A stretch of 64,000 nt of DNA from Bacteroidota bacterium (lineage in GTDB: Bacteria; Bacteroidota; Bacteroidia; Chitinophagales; Chitinophagaceae): the NCBI GenBank assembly GCA_018267925.1, contig JAFDXO010000165.1:1-64000 (forward strand), read 5' to 3'. Positions 50,676 to 57,795 of this stretch are shown here, one piece after another (the stretch's first letter is position 1; each line of letters opens with the position of its first letter). The notes under the pieces are model-generated. The model searched no databases, was not told where the DNA came from, and saw nothing but the letters and a program-made list of their open reading frames with translations. The position numbers were made by a program, and so were the translations under genes.

Positions 50676-52346
50676 ATGCGAATTTTGAAAAAAACGCTGA
50701 AAGTGCTCGCTATTATCGTGGGCATTTTTGTTTTACTCATTCTCAGTTTTTGCCTGTATGTATGGAAGGTTTCCGATATTCAGCCACCTTCTGTTGCTGA
50801 CACCTCAGCTTTTTCTTTACCTCGAAATCATATTGAGGGTACGCTTTACCATGTGAACGATAATTGGATACGGAAAAATCGTTGGGGTTTATATGAAATG
50901 TATATATCGGGTGCACCATTTGAAATGGGTGTGAAGGAAGGTAAACTTTCACAAGAAGAAATCGTTTCACAAGAAATTGCCTTCACCGATGAAATAAAGC
51001 GAATGATCCCTTCCAAAGATTATCTGCATTTTCTAAAGTATGTTGTAGGGTTTATCAATCGAGATTTACCAGATCACGTTACCGATGAATATAAACAAGA
51101 GATTTACGGCATTTCTCATGCAGCTGCAGATAGCTTTAGTTGGATTGGCAACAAATATGCACGAATCTTGAATTACCATGCAGCTCACGATATCGGACAT
51201 GCTTTGCAAAATATGATGCTGGTGGGTTGCACGAGTTTCGGAGCATGGGGCGACAAAACAGTGAATGGATCCATGTTATTAGGTCGAAATTTTGATTTTT
51301 GGGTGGGAGATAAGTTCGCAGAAAATAAAATTGTTTCGTTTTACAAGCCTAAAAATGGGTTCGCATTTGCCTCCATCACTTGGGGTGGATTTACGGGTGT
51401 TGTCAGTGGAATGAATGAAAAGGGTTTGACTGTTACCATCAATGCTGCTAGGTCTGACATACCCTTTGGTGCTGCAACTCCGGTTTCTTTAGTTGCACGC
51501 GAAGTGCTGCAATATGCCGCAAATATAGACCAAGCAATAGCCATTGCTAAGAAAAGAAAAATGTTTGTGTCTGAAAGTTTTTTAGTAGGAAGTACAGCCG
51601 ATAAAAAGTCTATCATTATAGAAAAAACACCAAGTCAATTAGATGTATATGATCCGGGTGTAAACGTCATTCAATGCACCAATCACTATCAAAGTAAATT
51701 GTTTGAAAATCAAAAATTAAACCTTGAGCAAAAAGATAAGAGTGCGTCTGTTTACAGGTATCAAAGATTGCAAGAATTGATGCAACAAAACTATCCGTTA
51801 ACGCCACAAAAAATGGCAACTATCTTACGAGACAGGCGAGGGTTAGGCGGGGCAAATATTGGTGATGGCAATGAAAAAGCAGTGAATCAACTCATTGCTC
51901 ATCATTCCATTATTTTTCAACCCGATAGTCTTAAATTTTGGATCAGCACTTCACCTTGGCAGTTGGGCACTTATGTTTGCTATGACCTTAGAAAAATATT
52001 TTCTCTAAACGGTTTGAAACAAGATAAAGACATAGCTAATGTGGCTGAAAATATAGCTCCCGATAGTTTTTTATCATCCAAAGAATTTCTGCATTTTCTT
52101 GATTATAGAAAAAACAAATTAGCTCTTTTGCATGGACTCAATATTGATACTGCTCAAGTGGTGCATAGCAATCCCAATATGTATGACGCATATCGTATCG
52201 CCGGCGATTATTGCTTACAAAATGGTTGGTATCAATCAGCTATCAACTATTATAATCAAGCCTTAAAACATGAAGTGGCTACTAAGGATGAGCGTGAAGC
52301 AATTTCTAAAAAGATTGCCATTTCAGAAAAAAGATTAAAACAGTAG
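50676..52346 (+). CDS. C45 family autoproteolytic acyltransferase/hydrolase
   Basis: 556 residues. One N-terminal membrane helix (~7-28, VLAIIVGIFVLLILSFCLYVW) anchors it, with the rest outside the cytoplasm. The C45/acyltransferase pattern is VGCTSFGAWGDKTVNGSMLLGRNFDF, where Cys185 would become the N-terminal nucleophile after self-cleavage. GFAFASITWGGFTGVVSGMNEKGLTVTINA is also typical. A TPR-like C-terminus (DAYRIAGDYCLQNGWYQSAINYY) is unusual for the family. The substrate (amide, peptide or lipid) is unknown. A GT2-DUF2062 gene follows 18 bases later. Confidence 0.85.
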   Translation: MRILKKTLKVLAIIVGIFVLLILSFCLYVWKVSDIQPPSVADTSAFSLPRNHIEGTLYHVNDNWIRKNRWGLYEMYISGAPFEMGVKEGKLSQEEIVSQEIAFTDEIKRMIPSKDYLHFLKYVVGFINRDLPDHVTDEYKQEIYGISHAAADSFSWIGNKYARILNYHAAHDIGHALQNMMLVGCTSFGAWGDKTVNGSMLLGRNFDFWVGDKFAENKIVSFYKPKNGFAFASITWGGFTGVVSGMNEKGLTVTINAARSDIPFGAATPVSLVAREVLQYAANIDQAIAIAKKRKMFVSESFLVGSTADKKSIIIEKTPSQLDVYDPGVNVIQCTNHYQSKLFENQKLNLEQKDKSASVYRYQRLQELMQQNYPLTPQKMATILRDRRGLGGANIGDGNEKAVNQLIAHHSIIFQPDSLKFWISTSPWQLGTYVCYDLRKIFSLNGLKQDKDIANVAENIAPDSFLSSKEFLHFLDYRKNKLALLHGLNIDTAQVVHSNPNMYDAYRIAGDYCLQNGWYQSAINYYNQALKHEVATKDEREAISKKIAISEKRLKQ

Positions 52347-52364
52347 TTTCACGATCGTTTCCTC

Positions 52365-53549
52365 ATGTCCATACCAAAGTACGAAGCTTCCTTTATAAAA
52401 CACAATGCCTGTGTGTTGCTCCCTACATTTAATAATGCAGGCAGCATAGAAACCGTAGTACGAAGCATATTGGCATGTACTTCTCGTTTGATCATTATCA
52501 ATGACGGTTCAACCGATGATACCACCAAAATTTTATCAGTTTTTTCCGAAGTTAAAATAATCAGCTACTTACCCAATAAGGGGAAAGGTGCAGCCCTGCA
52601 AGCCGGATTTAAAGCCGCTGCTGATCAGGGTTTCGATTATGCTATTACATTAGATAGTGATGGACAACATGATGCCCATGATTTGATTCGTTTTTTGGAG
52701 AAATTGGATGAAGCCCCTCATTCTTTATTAGTGGGTGCTCGAAATATGAATCAAGAAAATGTACCGACCAAAAGCTCCTTTGGAAATCGTTTTTCAAATT
52801 TTTGGTTTTGGGTAAACACGGGCATATCCTTGCCAGATACGCAATCCGGATACCGATGCTATCCTTTAAAGCCCATTGTAGGGAAGCATTATTTTACTAC
52901 AAAATACGAATTTGAAATAGAGGTGATGGTACGCGCTTCTTGGAGCGGCGTACCGGTTCTTAGTATTCCGGTTTCTGTTTATTACCCTAAGGCGGAAGAA
53001 AGGGTTTCTCATTTTCGTCCATTCAAAGATTTTTCACGAATTAGTGTATTGAATACTTGTTTGGTTTTAATAGCCTTACTCTGGATTAAGCCTCGTGATT
53101 TTGTTCGATTGCTGATGAAAAAAGAAGGCTGGAAAACCATGTGGCGAATGTTGTTTGTCAACCCTCAAGAAAGCAACCATACTAAAGCAGCCTCTGTTGC
53201 TTTTGGTTTTTTCATGGGGATAGTTCCGGTGTGGGGTTTTCAATTGGCTATTGGCATTCCTGCGTCTATTGCACTTCGCCTCAATAAAGCCTTATTTCTG
53301 ATTGCTGCCAATATTAGCATCTTTCCTTTCACCGCTTTTTGGTGGATGGCAAGCTTAGTAACCGGTAAATGGATTTTAGGATACCATACATGGTCTTTAG
53401 AATGGCAAACGCTTACACTTGAACGAGTAAAAGAAGAAGGGTTAGCATTCTTTTTAGGCGGTACTGTTTTGTCAATTGGCATTTCAGTTGCCGGATATTT
53501 AATAACTTATTTTTTATTGGCTGCCTTCCGAAAAACAACCAAAGCATAG
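52365..53549 (+). CDS. GT2 glycosyltransferase fused to DUF2062
   Basis: 394 residues. Residues ~10-235 are a GT-A fold family 2 transferase: LLPTFNNAGSIETVVRSIL, IINDGSTDDTTKIL, LDSDGQHDAHDLI (metal-binding DxD-type Asp-Ser-Asp) and DTQSGYRCYPL. Residues ~245-390 form DUF2062, with WRMLFVNPQESNHTKAASVAFGFFMGIVPVWGFQ and three to four membrane helices. The fusion suggests a dolichyl-phosphate-sugar synthase-like enzyme on the inner membrane whose product may feed GT-C enzymes. It lies between the C45 hydrolase and the arylamine acetyltransferase on the same strand. Confidence 0.88.
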   Translation: MSIPKYEASFIKHNACVLLPTFNNAGSIETVVRSILACTSRLIIINDGSTDDTTKILSVFSEVKIISYLPNKGKGAALQAGFKAAADQGFDYAITLDSDGQHDAHDLIRFLEKLDEAPHSLLVGARNMNQENVPTKSSFGNRFSNFWFWVNTGISLPDTQSGYRCYPLKPIVGKHYFTTKYEFEIEVMVRASWSGVPVLSIPVSVYYPKAEERVSHFRPFKDFSRISVLNTCLVLIALLWIKPRDFVRLLMKKEGWKTMWRMLFVNPQESNHTKAASVAFGFFMGIVPVWGFQLAIGIPASIALRLNKALFLIAANISIFPFTAFWWMASLVTGKWILGYHTWSLEWQTLTLERVKEEGLAFFLGGTVLSIGISVAGYLITYFLLAAFRKTTKA

Positions 53550-53625
53550 TTGATTATTATCTGCGGTGATTTTTTTTGTTCTCTTTTTTTATTTTAGAAG
53601 CTGATTATTGATAACATAGTTGGTT

Positions 53626-54462
53626 ATGGATGTGAGGCAATATCTTGATCGGATTCATTACGTTGGCTCAACCAAGGTATGTATAGAAACGCTGTCCGGC
53701 TTACAAAGGCAGCATGTGTTTAATATACCTTTTGAAAATGTTGATATTCAAAAAGGCATCCCTATTATTTTACAAGAAGACTTGTTATTTGATAAAATTG
53801 TTCATCGTAAAAGAGGTGGATATTGTTATGAGTTGAATGGTTTGTTTAGCATTTTGTTAAACAAGTTGGGTTTTGATATTTCATTAGTTTCCGGTAGGGT
53901 AGTGAAGGGAAAGAGAATTGGCGATGAATTTGATCATCTCGCTATTTTAGTGCGGTTGGGAAGACAGCAATGGTTGGTAGATGTAGGGTTTGGAGATTTT
54001 GCATTGATGCCCCTTTCCATGAACACAGAAGCACCTCAATGGGATGGGCGAAACCATTATTGTATCACTCCTCATGATACTGATTATTGTGTGATGAAGC
54101 AGAAAAATACAGAACAAACTGCCCGAATTGAATATTTATTTTCAACAAAAAACTGCATATTATCTGATTTTTTTCCGGTTAATGAATTTAAACAAAGTTC
54201 AGTTGAATCGCATTTTACACAAAACTTAATTTGTAGTTTACCAACCCAAGATGGGCGCATCAGCATCATCAATCAACATCTCATTTCTACTGTGGGAGAA
54301 ATTAAAAAAGAAAGCTTTATTCCCATTGATGATTTGCCCAAACTTTTATCGAAGTATTTTAATGTTCACATTGATGAATTGCCACTGAAATCAGCTACCA
54401 AACATGCTTTTAGATTCTTACAGCAATCTTATTTTCAAAACCAAGACCAAATTTTAAGGTAA
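53626..54462 (+). CDS. Arylamine N-acetyltransferase
   Basis: 278 residues from the ATG at 53626; a TTG two codons upstream is open. The catalytic triad is Cys67 (RGGYCYELNGLF), His104 (FDHLAIL) and Asp119 (WLVDVGFGD). The N-terminus has LQRQHVFNIPFENVDI, the usual family stretch. It transfers acetyl from acetyl-CoA to arylamines or hydrazines. The natural substrate in this organism is unknown. Confidence 0.93.
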   Translation: MDVRQYLDRIHYVGSTKVCIETLSGLQRQHVFNIPFENVDIQKGIPIILQEDLLFDKIVHRKRGGYCYELNGLFSILLNKLGFDISLVSGRVVKGKRIGDEFDHLAILVRLGRQQWLVDVGFGDFALMPLSMNTEAPQWDGRNHYCITPHDTDYCVMKQKNTEQTARIEYLFSTKNCILSDFFPVNEFKQSSVESHFTQNLICSLPTQDGRISIINQHLISTVGEIKKESFIPIDDLPKLLSKYFNVHIDELPLKSATKHAFRFLQQSYFQNQDQILR

Positions 54463-54615
54463 ACTTTTTCAAAGAACAATATTATGGTTTGTTTGAAAAT
54501 AAAATTTAATTGCCAAGTTTATGATTGAACACAAAAGTAGAAATAGCTTTTGGGCAATTTGTCAGGACTCAGCACCACAAGCGAAAGCCAAAATAGCAAC
54601 TGTACATTGGTTGAT

Positions 54616-55881
54616 TTAAAATAACATACCGGCAATTGTCGCGCTTAAATAGGACGCTAAAGTACCACACAACAGGGCTTTCATGCCCAATTTTGCTAAG
54701 TCGCTTCTTCGTTCCGGTACCAAGGCTCCTATACCACCAATTTGCATTCCCACACTACTGAAATTTGCAAATCCACAAATAGCAACAGTAACAATTGTCA
54801 ACCCTTTAGGCGTAAGTATGGGAACCGTATGGGAAGTAAGACTGGTAAAAGCGACAAATTCGTTGATCGTGATTTTTTGCCCCAACAGCATAGCCGCATT
54901 GTTTATGTCTGAAGACGGAATGCCCATAGCCCAAGCAAATGGATAAAATATTTTTGCAAAAATTAAGTTTAAAGACAAGTGAAAGTCAGGATTGAAAACA
55001 TGTCCGATCTTCAATAGTGTCCAATCTAAAAAAGCAATCAATGCAATGAATCCTATAAGCATGGCAATCACATTCATGGCAATTTTCCACCCGTCAGCGG
55101 CTCCATGGCTCACGGCATCAATCAAGTTGCTGTAACCGCTTTTTACATCAAGTTTTACCTTGCCCATTGTTTGAGAATCTTCCGTTTCCGGAAAAACTAT
55201 TTTGGAAATAACAAGTGCACCCGGTGCTGCCATTAAACTTGCCGCTATTAATTGTGGTGCAATATTTAATCCTGCTCTAAGCCCCATGTTGGCATATACA
55301 ATCAAGATGCCGCCGGCAATACAAGCCAAACTTCCACTCATGGATGCTAAAAGCTCGCTTCGGGTCATGGTTGGCAAATATGGACGAATCATTACCTGAG
55401 CTTCAATTTGACCAACAAATGCACTTGCTACATTGCTTAATGCTTCTGCACCGCTTACACGCATAATCCAGTTCATGGCTCGAGCAATAGCCGCTACAAT
55501 TCGCTGCATAAAGCCAATGTGATAAAATACCGCCACAAGGGATGTTACCAAAATAATGGTCGCAGTAATGTTAAAGGCAAAAACGAAAGTTCCCGGGTTT
55601 TTAAAATCTGTTAGCTGCCCTGTAAAATCATAAGCTCCTATGCCACCATACACAAAGTTGGCTCCCTCTTTGGCAAATCCCTCAAGTTTCTCCATCCCCT
55701 TTCCCATATAAGTAAAGAAATGGTTGATGGCAGGAACTTTAAAAACCAGAAAACCTATAATTGTTTGAAGCAGTAAGCCTGAAATAACCAAGCGGAGATT
55801 GATTTGCTTTTTTGCATTTGAAAATAAAAAAGCAATACCCAGTATTAATGCTATGCCAATAAGGCCATGAAAACGCTGCAT
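54616..55881 (-). CDS. Concentrative nucleoside transporter (NupC/CNT family)
   Basis: 421 residues with 8-10 membrane helices. Family motifs: VYGGIGAYDFTG, AFVGQIEAQVMIRPYLPTMTRSELLASMSGSLACIAGGILIVYA, and C-terminal ICGFANFSSVGMQIGGIGALVPERR. The substrate-site Gln-Ile-Glu-Ala and Phe-Ala-Asn-Phe-Ser-Ser motifs are whole. It imports nucleosides with Na or protons. It is divergent from rimM. Confidence 0.93.
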   Translation of the reverse strand: MQRFHGLIGIALILGIAFLFSNAKKQINLRLVISGLLLQTIIGFLVFKVPAINHFFTYMGKGMEKLEGFAKEGANFVYGGIGAYDFTGQLTDFKNPGTFVFAFNITATIILVTSLVAVFYHIGFMQRIVAAIARAMNWIMRVSGAEALSNVASAFVGQIEAQVMIRPYLPTMTRSELLASMSGSLACIAGGILIVYANMGLRAGLNIAPQLIAASLMAAPGALVISKIVFPETEDSQTMGKVKLDVKSGYSNLIDAVSHGAADGWKIAMNVIAMLIGFIALIAFLDWTLLKIGHVFNPDFHLSLNLIFAKIFYPFAWAMGIPSSDINNAAMLLGQKITINEFVAFTSLTSHTVPILTPKGLTIVTVAICGFANFSSVGMQIGGIGALVPERRSDLAKLGMKALLCGTLASYLSATIAGMLF

Positions 55882-55985
55882 GAAATAAAACCGCTATTAA
55901 GGTGCGGATGCCAAAAATGGGAAAAAGAAATGATTTACGCAATCCAGTTATTCAACTCAGTTTAAGTACGGATGTAATGGAATAC

Positions 55986-55993
55986 TATCTTTG
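55986..55993 (+). promoter_or_regulatory. -7 promoter element TATCTTTG for rimM
   Basis: Exact TAnnTTTG ending 7 bases before the ATG at 56001; TTTA at 55961-55964 may be the -33 part (25 bases, start to start). It sets the rimM start at 56001 and not at the open upstream codon 55902. Confidence 0.6.
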
Positions 55994-56000
55994 TCGCGCA

Positions 56001-56501
56001 ATGATTCGAATCGGTAAAATTGTGGCTACACACGGACTAAAGGGCGGAGTGATATTGGCACACATTCTGGGCGAAAACAACTGGCTGAAAGAAAACACCG
56101 TGTTGTTTTTAGAACTCCAAAAAGATAGTCGAATTCCCTTTTTTGTTGTTCAGTCAAAAGGATTGCAAGATGAAGAAGCCATTCTACAATTAGACGAAGT
56201 CGTCAATGTGGAAGCCGCGAAACAACTTATTGGCAAGCAGGTTTATGTAGCCGAAGCAACATTGCCCGAAACAGACAAGTCAAGTCCACTTTTATGGATT
56301 GGCTTTCAGATTGTAGATTCAGAATTGGGAACCATAGGCAAGGTGGAAGATGTGTTTCAGGCCGGACATCAGTGGATTGCAAGAGTAAATTATCAGGGTA
56401 AAGAAGTATTGTTGCCAATGGTGAAACCAATGATTATAGAAATCAGCATCCGGAACAAATTTATTCGAATGCGCTTACCGGAAGGCATTTTGGAAATTTA
56501 G
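56001..56501 (+). CDS. rimM: Ribosome maturation factor RimM
   Basis: 166 residues from the ATG at 56001 (MIRIGKIVATHGLKGG, the family start). The N-terminal domain binds S19 and the C-terminal PRC-barrel (LLWIGFQIVDSELGTIGKVEDV, VLLPMVKPMIIEI) binds the 30S head. It helps late 30S assembly. It heads the rimM-trmD unit, 8 bases before trmD. The usual rpsP gene is not in front of it; the divergent nucleoside transporter is there. Confidence 0.93.
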   Translation: MIRIGKIVATHGLKGGVILAHILGENNWLKENTVLFLELQKDSRIPFFVVQSKGLQDEEAILQLDEVVNVEAAKQLIGKQVYVAEATLPETDKSSPLLWIGFQIVDSELGTIGKVEDVFQAGHQWIARVNYQGKEVLLPMVKPMIIEISIRNKFIRMRLPEGILEI

Positions 56502-56509
56502 AAAAAGCT

Positions 56510-57199
56510 ATGAGAATTGACATCATTTCCGTCGTACCAGAACTATTAGAAAGCCCACTCAATCATTCTATAATGAAACGAGCGCAGGCAAAAGGATTGC
56601 TGGAAGTAAAGGTGCATAATTTACGTGACCATACACCCTATAAGCATGGTCAGGTTGACGATTATCAATTCGGTGGTGGTGCCGGAATGGTAATGATGCC
56701 AGAACCATTGGCAATTTTGTTAGATAAATTGTTGGCAGAGCGGAACTACGATGAAGTCATTTACATGACACCAGATGGAGAAGTTTTTCAACAAAAAACC
56801 GCTAATTACCTTTCATTGAAAGAGAACCTCATCCTTATCTGCGGACATTACAAAGGGGTTGATGAAAGAATTCGTACCCTATACGTTACTCGCGAAATTT
56901 CTATTGGCGATTTTGTATTAAGTGGAGGCGAATTACCCGCAGCTATTTTAGTAGATGCGATAGGAAGGCTTATTCCGGGTGTTTTGAATGATGAAACATC
57001 CGCTTTGTTTGACTCATTTCAAGATGGATTATTGGCTCCTCCAGTTTATACGCGCCCAGCCAACTTTAGAGGGCATCAAGTGCCGGAAGTATTGTTATCC
57101 GGCGACCCCAAAAAGGTAGAAATTTGGCGACACGATATGTCAATTAAACGAACTGAAGAACGCCGCCCCGAATTGTTAAATCAGAGCAAGGAAGAATAA
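56510..57199 (+). CDS. trmD: tRNA (guanine-37-N1)-methyltransferase
   Basis: 229 residues. SPOUT-class enzyme that methylates G37 with SAM to prevent +1 frameshifts. Motifs: IDIISVVPELLESPLNHSI, YKHGQVDDYQFGGGAGMVMMPEP, ICGHYKGVDERI, and the knot SIGDFVLSGGELPAAILVDAIGRLIPGVL, all characteristic. The C-terminus ends early but keeps the YTRPANFRGHQVPEVLLSGDP region. The start is 8 bases after the rimM stop. Confidence 0.97.
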   Translation: MRIDIISVVPELLESPLNHSIMKRAQAKGLLEVKVHNLRDHTPYKHGQVDDYQFGGGAGMVMMPEPLAILLDKLLAERNYDEVIYMTPDGEVFQQKTANYLSLKENLILICGHYKGVDERIRTLYVTREISIGDFVLSGGELPAAILVDAIGRLIPGVLNDETSALFDSFQDGLLAPPVYTRPANFRGHQVPEVLLSGDPKKVEIWRHDMSIKRTEERRPELLNQSKEE

Positions 57200-57211
57200 A
57201 TCAAATTTTTT

Positions 57212-57242
57212 TTTGCAATCCTAAATAAACCCCTTACTTTTG
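57212..57242 (+). promoter_or_regulatory. Promoter of rplS, -33 TTTG and -7 TACTTTTG
   Basis: TTTG at 57212-57215 and an exact TACTTTTG at 57235-57242, 23 bases apart start to start, 22 bases before the rplS ATG. Confidence 0.75.
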
Positions 57243-57264
57243 CAGACCCAAAATAGTAGTAAAG

Positions 57265-57624
57265 ATGGATGCTATAGCTTTCGTACACGGGCAAATGTCG
57301 GCACAGAAAGAATTTCCGAAATTTAAAGCGGGCGATAACGTTACCGTAAACTATAAAATCGTAGAAGGAAACAAGGAGCGTATTCAGGCCTTCAAAGGCG
57401 ATGTTATAAAACGTCAAGGTCGTGGATCAACTCAAACTTTCACCGTTCGAAAAATTTCAGACGGAGTAGGTGTTGAGCGTTTGTTCCCCTTGTTTTCGCC
57501 CAGTATTGATTCAATTGTGTTAAACAAAGTAGGACGTGTTCGCCGTGCGAAATTATTTTATCTTCGTGAGCGTAGCGGGAAGTCTGCTCGTATCAAAGAA
57601 AAAAAGCAAATTCACCACAGTTAA
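57265..57624 (+). CDS. rplS: Ribosomal protein L19
   Basis: 119 residues, the usual length. Motifs: [86 protein letters not shown]. It joins the large subunit near the 30S interface. It follows trmD after 65 bases, with its own strong promoter, and ends with a terminator, so L19 can be made in excess over the two low-abundance factors. Confidence 0.98.
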   Translation: MDAIAFVHGQMSAQKEFPKFKAGDNVTVNYKIVEGNKERIQAFKGDVIKRQGRGSTQTFTVRKISDGVGVERLFPLFSPSIDSIVLNKVGRVRRAKLFYLRERSGKSARIKEKKQIHHS

Positions 57625-57648
57625 TAGCTGTAAAAATAATTTAGTTTC

Positions 57649-57677
57649 AGAGAACACTACTTTGTGTTCTCTTTTTT
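57649..57677 (+). terminator. Intrinsic terminator after rplS
   Basis: Perfect 9-bp stem (arms 57649-57657 and 57664-57672, 6-base loop) running into TTTTTT at 57672-57677. Confidence 0.88.
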
Positions 57678-57712
57678 ATTTTTGTTCACTATCTTTCGCT
57701 TTTTTTAAGGAA

Positions 57713-57734
57713 TTCCCTTACTTTTTTAAGGGAA
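57713..57734. repeat. 8-bp inverted repeat before the glycine-rich protein gene
   Basis: TTCCCTTA at 57713-57720 and TAAGGGAA at 57727-57734 are exact reverse complements around CTTTTT. There is no T tract after it, so it is not a standard terminator; it may be an operator or mRNA hairpin 62 bases before the next ATG. Confidence 0.45.
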
Positions 57735-57795
57735 CAACCGTCTATAAATTTGTTTTAGAGTAAAAGAATTTCGAACCATCATTTACATACGATAC

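Noticed and set aside
54466-54499. 8-bp inverted repeat TTTTCAAA/TTTGAAAA after the acetyltransferase gene
   Set aside because: Simple AT-rich arms with an 18-base loop and no T tract; likely chance.
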